Of a DNA stretch of 45,007 nucleotides, positions 35,715 through 44,179 are shown piece after piece. Position 1 is the stretch's first letter; every line of letters starts with the position of its first letter. Origin of the DNA: Candidatus Geothermincola primus (GTDB taxonomy: Bacteria; Actinomycetota; Geothermincolia; Geothermincolales; Geothermincolaceae); assembly GCA_015711725.1 (NCBI GenBank), contig MU158466.1, positions 4,328 through 49,334 of the forward strand, written 5' to 3'. Below the pieces are notes generated by a model. It had not been told where the DNA came from. It was given only the letters and a program-made list of their open reading frames with translations, and did not search any database. A program made the position numbers and the translations under genes.

Positions 35715-38378
35715 ATGGAAATGTTGCTGAGAAAACCGGTTCAGGCGGCGGTAAATATTATAGTTATCGTGCTTGTGGTGGCATTGATAGGACTGGGTCT
35801 GGCTATGGCTCTGCCCTTAAAGAAACCCCTGGGGACCCTTATGGGCAAAATGGGCAACCAGAAACGCATGCTTTCCGGTCTCGTCTCTGGAATGGACCCG
35901 AAGGCGGTGGCACAAGCTATCAATGAAAACCCAGGGTTCCTCGCGGGATTGATCGAGGAACTCTCCGACCCCGAGGACCTGGAGGCCACCGCTCAAGCCA
36001 TCAACCAGAACCCGGATTTTCTAGGATATCTACTCCAGTACCTGGACCCCCAAGTGATCGCCGGGGTAATTAACGGCCATGGTGAATTCCTTTCCCGGCT
36101 GGTAGGCAAACTGGACCCCGCCGCGCTGGCAAAGGCGGTCAACTCCAACCCGGATTTCAATGTGAAGATGATGAAATATCTGGATCCCCAGGTGATTGCC
36201 GGGGTTATCAATCGCAATGGCGCTTGGCTCACTGGACTGCTACCATATCTGGACACCGCCGTGCTGGCGGCGGCCATGAACGCTAATCCCGATTTCACCG
36301 TGCGCTTGGTGAGCTTCCTGGACCCCTATGTGATCGCCTCCGCCATCAACGCTAACGGGGGATTTCTCACCAGCCTTCTGGCTCTTTTGGACCCGGCGGC
36401 GATGACCCAGGGAATCAATCAGAACCCCCGGTTTCTCTCCGGGCTTATCGGCAGCCTTGATGCCTCAGTGCTAGCCGGGGCCCTCAACGCCAACCCCCAG
36501 TTCATGGTGGGGATGATGGCCAGGATGGACGCCCGCAACTTAGTGTCGGCGCTCAACCAAAACCAGGACTTCATCTTCCAGGTGACCAATTATATGGACC
36601 CGGTTACCGCGGGAGCCATCGCCAGTGACCAAGCTTTTCTAACCCGCATGCTTTCTTTGATCAATCCGGCGCCCATCGCCGCCGCTATAAACGCCAACCC
36701 CAATTTCCTGAAGACCATGATGGCTCACACCAGCGCTGACGCCATCGCCCGCATCTTGAGCGACAATGGTTACGCCCTCTCCCGGGTAGCGGAGTATATA
36801 AATCTGGACTACCTGAAATACCTAGCTTTGGATGAGGTCTTCATGAGAAGCGTCATCTCGGTGCTGGACCCTGGGGTTATGGCGCGGGTAACCAACGCCA
36901 ACCCCGATTTTATGATCAGGCTGAACAGCCAGATGCCCGCCAACGTGGCTCGTGAGCTGGCTTTAGCCCTGAACGATTGCCCCGGGATCATCGACACCGC
37001 GCTTCAGCATCTGGACCCTGCTAAGCTGGCTGCGGCTATGAACAATCACCCCGAGCTTAACCGAACCGTCGCCATGCTTTTAAGCGGGCTCCCGGGGAGC
37101 TCGGCGGTACCCGACGCGGTGGCGGACGCTTTGAACAACCCTGCGACCCAGCCTTTCATCGACGCGCTTATCGGAAAGATCGCCGCCGACCCCCAAAGCG
37201 CCGAGCTTCTGGCCCAGGCGATGAACGAGAACCCCGACTTTATGGTTAACCTACTCCGCTATATGGACACCAACCTGGCGGAGCGCATCGGCCAGGCTCT
37301 GAACGCCAACCCCAATTTCCTAATTACCTTGGTCTCCAAATTAAACAAGGAACTGGGGAAGGCTATGGCGGAGGGTACCAATCTGAACACCCAAATGATG
37401 CCGGCGTTGCTGCGGGCGCTCAGCCCCCATGTGGCGGAGAAGGTGGCTAAAGCTTTAGACACCAACCCAGCTCTACTCACCAACCTGATCTCCAACCTGA
37501 ACGCGGACGCCGGGAGAGCCATGGCGGAGGGTTCCAACAACGCCAACCCCGATTTTATGGCTAATATCATGCGATATCTCTCGCCCGAGACCGGCCAAGC
37601 GCTGGCTAACGGGTTGAACAACGCCCAGCAGGATTTCCTCACCAACCTGCTCACCCACCTGGACGCCAACGCTGGCAAGGCTATGGGCAAAGGCATTAAC
37701 GGGATGGCCGCGAGCGGTGCTCTTACCGCCATGTTGGATGGATCAGAAGCACACACGGTGGAGGCAATCGCCCAGGCTTTAGAGGCGAACCCTAACTTCT
37801 TGAACAGCCTGCTGGCGGGGATGACTGACGGAGTGGCGGGACTCGCCGCGGGCATCAATGCGGGAATCAACGCGGCTCCCATGTACATGCTCCAGAACAA
37901 CTTGCACTACACCGATGCCTCCATTATGGCGGCGATCATGAACAGCCCCGCGGGAAAGGAACTGGTCAACCGCTTGATCGGAAAAGATGTAAACCCGGGG
38001 GACGAGCACTTGAGTGGGGCGTTGGTGGCGCAGGCTCTGAATTCCGGGGCTGGGCTGCAGACCTTCCTGCCCAAGCTCATGGCTAACCTTAATACCATAC
38101 AGATGGCTCAGGTGCTCAACCAGTACGGACAGGCTATGAACCTGGCGTTAACCAAGGGTCTCGACGCTGCTAGAATCGCCGCCGCGGTGAACAACAGCAT
38201 CGATCCCTCCATACCTGGCAATGCGGGAAGCCTGCTTCGTAATATGGGTGTGGGGATATTTATGCAAGCCAGGATCGATATGGGGTTGTTCTTCCTAGAT
38301 ATGGATGTTTATGGAATGGGCGTTGTCAAGCAGTTAGGAACGGGAGCGCTCCCAGGGGACCCCAATGCGCCTTGGTGA
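35715..38378 (+). CDS. Giant membrane-anchored Asn-rich helical-repeat protein, paralog 2
   Basis: The 887-residue paralog of its two neighbours has the same plan: basic start with MLLRKPVQAAVN, membrane helix IIVIVLVVALIGLGLAMAL, and juxtamembrane PLKKPLGTLMGKMGN. About 30 helical repeats follow, opening with DPKAVAQAINENPGFLAGL. Clear 23-residue units include DPQVIAGVINRNGAWLTGL and DTAVLAAAMNANPDFTVRL. The second half has longer units such as NADAGRAMAEGSNNANPDF. The C-terminal segment is IFMQARIDMGLFFLDMDVYG and ends PGDPNAPW. I chose the ATG at 35715, with GAAGG six bases before it; an ATG at 35721 and a TTG at 35712 are alternatives. It begins 18 bases after paralog 1, so the two are surely co-transcribed. 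Function is unknown. Confidence 0.8.
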   Translation: MEMLLRKPVQAAVNIIVIVLVVALIGLGLAMALPLKKPLGTLMGKMGNQKRMLSGLVSGMDPKAVAQAINENPGFLAGLIEELSDPEDLEATAQAINQNPDFLGYLLQYLDPQVIAGVINGHGEFLSRLVGKLDPAALAKAVNSNPDFNVKMMKYLDPQVIAGVINRNGAWLTGLLPYLDTAVLAAAMNANPDFTVRLVSFLDPYVIASAINANGGFLTSLLALLDPAAMTQGINQNPRFLSGLIGSLDASVLAGALNANPQFMVGMMARMDARNLVSALNQNQDFIFQVTNYMDPVTAGAIASDQAFLTRMLSLINPAPIAAAINANPNFLKTMMAHTSADAIARILSDNGYALSRVAEYINLDYLKYLALDEVFMRSVISVLDPGVMARVTNANPDFMIRLNSQMPANVARELALALNDCPGIIDTALQHLDPAKLAAAMNNHPELNRTVAMLLSGLPGSSAVPDAVADALNNPATQPFIDALIGKIAADPQSAELLAQAMNENPDFMVNLLRYMDTNLAERIGQALNANPNFLITLVSKLNKELGKAMAEGTNLNTQMMPALLRALSPHVAEKVAKALDTNPALLTNLISNLNADAGRAMAEGSNNANPDFMANIMRYLSPETGQALANGLNNAQQDFLTNLLTHLDANAGKAMGKGINGMAASGALTAMLDGSEAHTVEAIAQALEANPNFLNSLLAGMTDGVAGLAAGINAGINAAPMYMLQNNLHYTDASIMAAIMNSPAGKELVNRLIGKDVNPGDEHLSGALVAQALNSGAGLQTFLPKLMANLNTIQMAQVLNQYGQAMNLALTKGLDAARIAAAVNNSIDPSIPGNAGSLLRNMGVGIFMQARIDMGLFFLDMDVYGMGVVKQLGTGALPGDPNAPW

Positions 38379-38399
38379 TAGAGAGGATGGGATGGAAAG

Positions 38400-41114
38400 A
38401 TGTCGTTCTTACTGAATAGAAAAGTTCAGACGGCGGTAAATATAGTGGTCATACTTCTGGTGTTGGGCTTTCTGGTGGCGGGGGCGGTGATCGCCCTGCC
38501 CTCCCGCAGCCCTTTGGGCTCCATGATCGGGAAGATGGCCAGCAACTCCGACCTTCTCTCCGCCATGATGGCGAGCACCAGCCCTAAGGCGGTGGCGCAG
38601 GCCATCAACGAAAACCCAGGATTTCTTCGTGATTTGCTTCAAGCCATGGCGGAACAGGGGACGGTGCAGGTGCTGGCGGAGGCTATAAACCAAAACCCCA
38701 CCATGCTGCTGGAGACCTCCAGGTACCTGGACGCGGCGGCTATCGCCGGGCCCATCAACGAGCACGCCGACCTGCTTATCGAATTGGTGAAAGCTCTGGA
38801 CACCCAAGTGGTGGTTGATGCTGTAAACCAGAACGGCAGGTTCCTGGCTGAACTTTTGAGACACCTTGACGCCCAGGCTCTCTCCAAGGGTATCAATGAA
38901 AACGCCCTCTTCCTTACCAATTTAATCTCCTACCTGGACCCCCAAGTGGTGGCGGAGGTGGTGAACCACAATGGTCCCTTCCTCTCCGACTTGATGGGCA
39001 GGCTGGACCCCGCTTCCTCGGCGCTCGTGATCAACCTGAATGCCCCCTTCTTCTCCGCGCTGGTGGGATACCTGGACCCCGCGGTGATCGCCGGGGTTAT
39101 CAACAACAACGAGCCCTTCCTTACAGCGTCCATGAGCTATATAGACCCCGCGGTGATCGCCCAGGCTATTAACGCCAATGGGCCCTTCCTCTCCCGGATG
39201 ATGGGTTATCTCAACCCCGCGGTGCTGGCTAACGCCCTAAACCGTAATGCGGACATGGTGGTGACTATGACCACCTTAATAGACCAAGGACTGATTATCA
39301 GGATCATCAACCAAAGCAGCCTTATCGGAGCCTCCATGGATTACATGAACCCTCAGGCGGTAGCCGGGGCCCTCAACGCCTCCACCGCCTTCATCAACCA
39401 GTTGGTAAGTCTTCTGGATGAGAATCTAATAAAGGAGCTCATAGATTCCAGCATGGCGCGAGCTCAGGAGATCTCCGAGAAGCTAGACCCCCAATTCATG
39501 GGAGGGCTCATGAGCAACCAGGCTATGCTCTCCCGCATCATGGCGGCACTGAACAACCCGACGGATTTGGCTAAGCTAGCCGTCATCCTCAACTCCCCCG
39601 AGGCAAAGAGCTTCGTGGAGCAGGTCATCGCCAACTTAGATGAGAACGCCGGGTACGGCATGGGAGCGGGATTGAACCCCGACTTTTTACGGACGCTTTT
39701 GGACCACCTGGATGGGGAGAAGTTGGCTCAGGCTCTCAACGCTCATCCCAATTTCCTGGCGCAGCTACTGGTTAACCTCAACGGAGCCACCGGAAGAGCT
39801 ATGGCTGAAGGGACAAATCTCAACGCCAACAACTTCCTCGGGCGCCTAATCGCACGTCTAGAACCGGCGGTGGTGGCTTATCTGGTCAACCACAACGCCG
39901 ATTTTATCGCCGCGGTGGTGAAGAACACTACTACAAACACCGCTGCACAGGTGGCAGAGGGCATCAATGCCAACGTGGCGGCTCATCCTGGAGGAGGCGA
40001 CCTCCTCTCGGTGGTAATAGCCAACATCACTCCTGAGGTGGCCACCACTTTGGCTCAAGCTTTAAACGAGAATGTGGCGCCGGGAGGAATTTATAACAAT
40101 CAGAACCTGTTGCTTGGACTGCTTCCCAACATGAATGGCGCCTCCGGGGCGAGGATAGGCTTGGGCTTGAGCGACAACCCCGATTTCTTAAAGACCCTTA
40201 TTCAGAACATCTCTGCGGACACCGCCACCGCCCTAGCGGACGCCATCAATCTGGACTGCGCCGAGTACGATCCGGCAAATCCCGCCACCAAGGAAAATGT
40301 GCTCCTGATCGGGTTACTGAGCACCTTGAAGCCCAGCGTGGCTATCGCTTCCGCACAAGGTATGAACGACAACGTTGCCCTAGTGGCGGCGGTGATAAAC
40401 AACCTTTCCACGGATACAGCGGTTAAAGTGGCTCTGGTATTAAATGCACTGCCGGTGGGCCCTGCGGGCAATCCCTTCATAAACGGGTTGATGGGCGCGC
40501 TGGACGCCAATACCGCAGCGGTAATCGCTCAGGGCATGAACAACAAACCGGAGCTGGCTGACGCCATGATCAAAGAGCTAAACGACGGCCCCGGCTTGGC
40601 TATGATAGCTAACGCGATCAATAATAATTCCGCCTTCCTGGCGGGATTGATCTCCAATTTAAACGGTGGGGTGATTGCCGGCGCCCTCAATGGGGAATAC
40701 GCCATGCGCTCCCCTCAGATTCCTTCCCTACTGGAAAGAATTATGCCCCAGATGAATGGGGCTGATCTAGCTAAGACCCTAAACGACTACGGGCACGATT
40801 TCCTCCTGGGGCTCATCTCTAATCTGGATGGAGCTGTGGTGGCTCAAGGCATGAATAACCTCACTGATGCGGGAAAGACCAAGGTGGCGCAGCTCATCGC
40901 CTACATGGATCCCTACCTCATCGCGGACTTGGTGAACCAAACCGCCACTGGTGCCTATATCACTGGGCAACTCTGGGTAAAGGCATACGCCTATCGCTCC
41001 AATCTTGGGCTTCCCGCTCCCCTGGTCTTCAAGATCAGGAAAGATAATTTGGGGGTAGCCGCAAGGGTGCAGTATGACCCGCCACCAAGACCCCCTTGGC
41101 CTTTCTGGTGGTAA
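38400..41114 (+). CDS. Giant membrane-anchored Asn-rich helical-repeat protein, paralog 3
   Basis: The third tandem paralog, 904 residues, starts MSFLLNRKVQTAVNIVVILL and runs into a membrane helix. It has the juxtamembrane ALPSRSPLGSMIGKMAS, then STSPKAVAQAINENPGFLRD, closely matching paralog 2. Repeats such as YLDPQVVAEVVNHNGPFLSD and YIDPAVIAQAINANGPFLSR keep the 23-residue period. The second half again has 26-residue and longer units (LNGATGRAMAEGTNLNANNF). The C-terminus is LWVKAYAYRSNLGLPAPLVF and ends in PPRPPWPFWW, rich in Trp and Pro. The ATG at 38400 lies 21 bases after paralog 2. No enzymatic motif is visible; a structural or binding role outside the cell is inferred from topology. 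Confidence 0.8.
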   Translation: MSFLLNRKVQTAVNIVVILLVLGFLVAGAVIALPSRSPLGSMIGKMASNSDLLSAMMASTSPKAVAQAINENPGFLRDLLQAMAEQGTVQVLAEAINQNPTMLLETSRYLDAAAIAGPINEHADLLIELVKALDTQVVVDAVNQNGRFLAELLRHLDAQALSKGINENALFLTNLISYLDPQVVAEVVNHNGPFLSDLMGRLDPASSALVINLNAPFFSALVGYLDPAVIAGVINNNEPFLTASMSYIDPAVIAQAINANGPFLSRMMGYLNPAVLANALNRNADMVVTMTTLIDQGLIIRIINQSSLIGASMDYMNPQAVAGALNASTAFINQLVSLLDENLIKELIDSSMARAQEISEKLDPQFMGGLMSNQAMLSRIMAALNNPTDLAKLAVILNSPEAKSFVEQVIANLDENAGYGMGAGLNPDFLRTLLDHLDGEKLAQALNAHPNFLAQLLVNLNGATGRAMAEGTNLNANNFLGRLIARLEPAVVAYLVNHNADFIAAVVKNTTTNTAAQVAEGINANVAAHPGGGDLLSVVIANITPEVATTLAQALNENVAPGGIYNNQNLLLGLLPNMNGASGARIGLGLSDNPDFLKTLIQNISADTATALADAINLDCAEYDPANPATKENVLLIGLLSTLKPSVAIASAQGMNDNVALVAAVINNLSTDTAVKVALVLNALPVGPAGNPFINGLMGALDANTAAVIAQGMNNKPELADAMIKELNDGPGLAMIANAINNNSAFLAGLISNLNGGVIAGALNGEYAMRSPQIPSLLERIMPQMNGADLAKTLNDYGHDFLLGLISNLDGAVVAQGMNNLTDAGKTKVAQLIAYMDPYLIADLVNQTATGAYITGQLWVKAYAYRSNLGLPAPLVFKIRKDNLGVAARVQYDPPPRPPWPFWW

Positions 41115-41217
41115 GAATAAAAAATAGGTTAACTAATAAAATCAATAAAATTTTGTGAATGTCTACCATATTTGATGTTTCTTCAAAGCTCCGCCTAAAT
41201 TTTGTGAGTTGCTTAAG

Positions 41218-41296
41218 AAGAGGCTAAGAATCTATTTTCTTCAGAAGAAAGTGAGTTACCGAAAAGAGGCTGAAAATCTATTTTCTTCAGAAGAAA
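41218..41296. repeat. Two copies of a 33-bp repeat each carrying a palindrome
   Basis: Near-identical copies at 41218-41250 and 41264-41296 both begin AAGAGGCT and end with the near-palindrome TTTCTTCAGAAGAAA. They differ at about three bases. The paired palindromes could be operator sites or duplicated transcript hairpins. Confidence 0.85.
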
Positions 41297-41323
41297 TAAA
41301 TATTATTATCAATAAAATATTAA

Positions 41324-41347
41324 ATCGTTCTCAATATCGTTCTCAAT
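41324..41347. repeat. 12-bp tandem duplication
   Basis: ATCGTTCTCAAT occurs twice back to back, at 41324-41335 and 41336-41347, in noncoding DNA. Confidence 0.9.
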
Positions 41348-41529
41348 ATTGACATCATATTTTTACTTGATGTTAGTGGTTTAACACTCTTCTTTAGGGG
41401 TAAAAATTGGGGTTGGTCTTCGTGGGGCATAATTGATCCCCATGACTCATTTTTGGTGCAAGACCTTTAGGGTTGGCTTAACAAGCTATCCGTAAGGCGT
41501 ACAATGACCCGAGATAATGATTCGAAATA

Positions 41530-41558
41530 TTGACAAAAGTGGGACAAACCTTTAATAT
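41530..41558 (+). promoter_or_regulatory. Strong promoter for the ABC transporter genes
   Basis: TTGACA (41530-41535) is a perfect -35 box, followed after 17 bases by TAATAT (41553-41558). Transcription would start near 41565, about 60 bases before the ATPase gene. This separates the ABC genes from the solenoid operon. Confidence 0.7.
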
Positions 41559-41626
41559 CCACTTATATTTATTTAGCAAAGCTAAATTATTTCTTCAGTC
41601 ATTTTAAAAGCTGGAACGGTGAGGAG

Positions 41627-42616
41627 ATGACGAACGGATACGCTGTCGAGGTAGACGGGTTAATGAAGAAGTTCGGTGACCTGGTGGCAGTGGACCAGGT
41701 CTCCTTCCAGGTAAAGAAAGGTGAAATATTCGGATTTCTCGGCCCCAACGGCGCGGGAAAGACCACCACTATCAACATGCTCTGCACCCTGCTCAAGCCA
41801 ACCGCGGGATCGGCGAGGGTCAATGGTTACGACGTGCTCACCCAGAAGAACGAGGTGCGGGAGTCCATCGGCATGGTTTTCCAGGATCCCAGCCTGGACG
41901 ACCGGCTTACCGCCAGGGAGAACCTGGAATTCCATGCAGTCATCTACCGAGTGCACTCCTCGGAAAAAGAAAAACGCATGCGGGAGGTCCTTGAGATGGT
42001 AGACTTGATGGACCGCGCCGATGACCTGGTGATGACCTATTCCGGGGGCATGAAGAGGAGATTGGAGATCGCCCGGGGCTTGCTCCACTATCCACATGTG
42101 CTCTTCCTCGATGAGCCTACCATCGGGCTGGACCCTCAGACCAGGAAGTATATCTGGGACTACATTCAGGGGTTGAAGGAGAGGGAGGATATCACCATCT
42201 TTCTTACCACCCACTACATGGAGGAAGCAGAGCATTGTGATCGCATCGCCATCATCGACTACGGGAAGATCATCGCCTTGGACACCTCGGAGGGACTTAA
42301 AAACATGGTGGGGGGGGATGTGATCAGGCTCAAGACCGATGACGACGCTAGAGCCGAGGAGGAGCTCAAGGAACGATACCAAGTAAACATACTGGAGGAC
42401 CGCGATTGCCTCTGCTTCGAGGTGGACAAGGGAGACGAGTTCATACCTCGGCTTATCCGGGAACTTAAGGTGCACATCCAGTCCATCAGCCTGCACCGTC
42501 CCACTCTAGACGATGTCTTTCTGAAACTTACCGGAAGGGAAATTCGGGAAGAGGAGGCGGACGAGTTGGCAGGTATGCGGGCCTTCGCGCGCATGCGCCC
42601 TCCTTTCGGGCGTTAA
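41627..42616 (+). CDS. ABC transporter ATP-binding protein, DrrA-like
   Basis: Supplies ATP hydrolysis for the ABC-2 permease encoded next. The 329-residue protein has Walker A GPNGAGKTTT (39-48), the Q-loop VFQDPSLDDRLTARENLEFH, signature YSGGMKRRLEIARGL (from about 138), Walker B LFLDEPTIGLD with catalytic Glu163, and the H-loop TTHYMEEAEHCDR. The C-terminal extension of about 100 residues after the core, ending in SLHRPTLDDVFLKLTGRE, is typical of the daunorubicin-resistance/DrrA group of exporters. The ATG is preceded by GGTGAGG. The substrate cannot be predicted; drugs, lipids or polysaccharides are all possible. Confidence 0.95.
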   Translation: MTNGYAVEVDGLMKKFGDLVAVDQVSFQVKKGEIFGFLGPNGAGKTTTINMLCTLLKPTAGSARVNGYDVLTQKNEVRESIGMVFQDPSLDDRLTARENLEFHAVIYRVHSSEKEKRMREVLEMVDLMDRADDLVMTYSGGMKRRLEIARGLLHYPHVLFLDEPTIGLDPQTRKYIWDYIQGLKEREDITIFLTTHYMEEAEHCDRIAIIDYGKIIALDTSEGLKNMVGGDVIRLKTDDDARAEEELKERYQVNILEDRDCLCFEVDKGDEFIPRLIRELKVHIQSISLHRPTLDDVFLKLTGREIREEEADELAGMRAFARMRPPFGR

Positions 42617-42715
42617 CGGTACATTCTCGCTTATAAAGAATTGTAAGATGGAAGATATGAAGGAATAAAAGAATAAAAGGGCAGGAATAAAAGGAGATTG
42701 ACGGGAAGAGAAGTT

Positions 42716-43711
42716 ATGAGCGCGCAGAAAGAGGAAGCCATTGACATGGTAAGTACCGGTGCTCCGGTAAGGACAAAATACAGGACCAACCTCCACAGAG
42801 GCTTGACCGGCATATACGTTATCTGGTCCCGGGAGGTGAAGCGTTTCTGGAGAGATACCCCACGCCGTATAGGAGCCTTTGTCCAGCCCATCATCTACTT
42901 GGCTCTGCTGGGGGTGGGGATGCAGAGCGCCTTCAAGGTCTTCGGCGCTGGATCCACCAAGTACGTTGTCTTTATGTTTCCTGGAATTCTGGGCATGACC
43001 GTGCTCTTCACCGCGGTATTTTCCGCCATCTCCATAGTTTGGGATCGTGAGTTCGGTTTTCTAAAAGAGGTGCTGGTCTCCCCAGTTCCCCGCTCCAGCG
43101 TAGCTCTGGGAAAGATCGTGGGAGGAGCCACTACCGCTCTTATCCAGGCATTAATCTTCATGGTTCTCGCCTTCTTCCCTTGGTTCCTGGGGTTCAGCCT
43201 CTCCACCTTTTATAAGGTTCTGGCCCTCGTCCCCGTGCTGGTGGTCCTCGCTCTGGGATTGACCTCCTTGGGTGTGGCCATCGCAGCCCGCATGCGTTCT
43301 TTCGAGGGGTTTCCCATAGTTATGAACTTCATCCTTATGCCCCTCTTCTTCCTCTCCGGCGCTTTCTTCCCCCTGCAGGGCTTGCCCGGCTGGATGACTT
43401 TCCTCACTAGGATCGACCCGCTCACCTATGGGGTAGACGCCTTGAGGGGGATTGCCCTGAGGGGAATTGACATAACTGCCGGCATGACCTCCCAGCTTTC
43501 CAACCTGGCTCCCATCCTACAGGACCCCGACATTATCAACATCGTAAGAACCAGATACAGCCATATCGATTTCTCCGGGCTCTCCTCCATGACCCAGCAG
43601 ACCGCTCTTCAGATCCAGAGATTCCCGATCTGGCTGGATGTTCTGGTGATGCTCGGCTTTGGGATCATAATGGTGCTCATAGCCGTGTGGCAATTCAGCA
43701 GACAGGAATAA
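42716..43711 (+). CDS. ABC-2 type transporter permease, DrrB-like
   Basis: Membrane partner of the preceding ATPase. The 331-residue protein begins with a cytoplasmic segment ending IYVIWSREVKRFWRDTPRR. About six membrane helices follow, including IGAFVQPIIYLALLGVGMQ, VVFMFPGILGMTVLFTAVF, PIVMNFILMPLFFLSGAFFP with the ABC-2 motif FPLQGLPGWMTFLTRIDPLT, and a last helix near the C-terminus. The loop before the last helix is long (about 60 residues, around 255-310), longer than I expect for compact DrrB proteins. I chose the ATG at 42716, with GGGAAGAG five bases upstream, over a TTG at 42698 whose ribosome site is too close. It lies 99 bases after the ATPase gene, presumably in one operon. Confidence 0.92.
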   Translation: MSAQKEEAIDMVSTGAPVRTKYRTNLHRGLTGIYVIWSREVKRFWRDTPRRIGAFVQPIIYLALLGVGMQSAFKVFGAGSTKYVVFMFPGILGMTVLFTAVFSAISIVWDREFGFLKEVLVSPVPRSSVALGKIVGGATTALIQALIFMVLAFFPWFLGFSLSTFYKVLALVPVLVVLALGLTSLGVAIAARMRSFEGFPIVMNFILMPLFFLSGAFFPLQGLPGWMTFLTRIDPLTYGVDALRGIALRGIDITAGMTSQLSNLAPILQDPDIINIVRTRYSHIDFSGLSSMTQQTALQIQRFPIWLDVLVMLGFGIIMVLIAVWQFSRQE

Positions 43712-44179
43712 AGCTATAAAGCGCATTTTAATCTATCCATAATCTATCCAAGGCGGCGGTATTTTATCACATCTCCCCAACCACGTCTTTGGAAACGAAT
43801 TCTCGCCCTTGTTAGTGGGATTTCTCGTGAACCTCGCTCTTTTACCCGCCTCTTTTAGAAAAATATAATCGCGGTCATCGCGGTGGGTTCACCCACATCG
43901 CTTTCGCCGGAATAGTTGTCGATATGATAAAAGTTCCGATATAAACCTGCTTTGCCCTTGCCCATTGATCGGTCGCTTTCGGGCAAGAGGCGAGTAGCCA
44001 CAAAAAACACCGCGGACATAACCATCAGAGGGCTTTTGCCCTTTTTACCAGCAAGAACGTTTATCTGTCGCTCCGGGGGTATAAAATATAACCGGATAGG
44101 CTTGAAGGTGTAGTGGCGAAATAAACTATAAGCCAGAGAAATTGTTCGCATATTGTTCGTGAAGGTGAGTGGAATATCC
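43712..44179. other. Intergenic region between permease and response regulator
   Basis: No supported gene in about 470 bases. A small hairpin (GTGGG, TTCA loop, CCCAC, with flanking GCG/CGC pairs) lies at 43880-43901. A minus-strand frame of about 108 codons has no motif and is not called. Confidence 0.4.

Larger units (their letters stand above)
41115..41626. other. AT-rich intergenic region with repeats before the ABC genes
   Basis: About 510 bases with no supported gene. It contains two copies of a hairpin-bearing repeat, a 12-base tandem repeat, a weak CGTGGGG/CCCCATG hairpin (41421-41444) and a strong promoter for the ABC genes. Confidence 0.6.

Noticed and set aside
37259-37900. Long minus-strand frame within solenoid paralog 2
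   Set aside because: It is the shadow of a repetitive GC-biased gene; the plus-strand frame explains the repeats.
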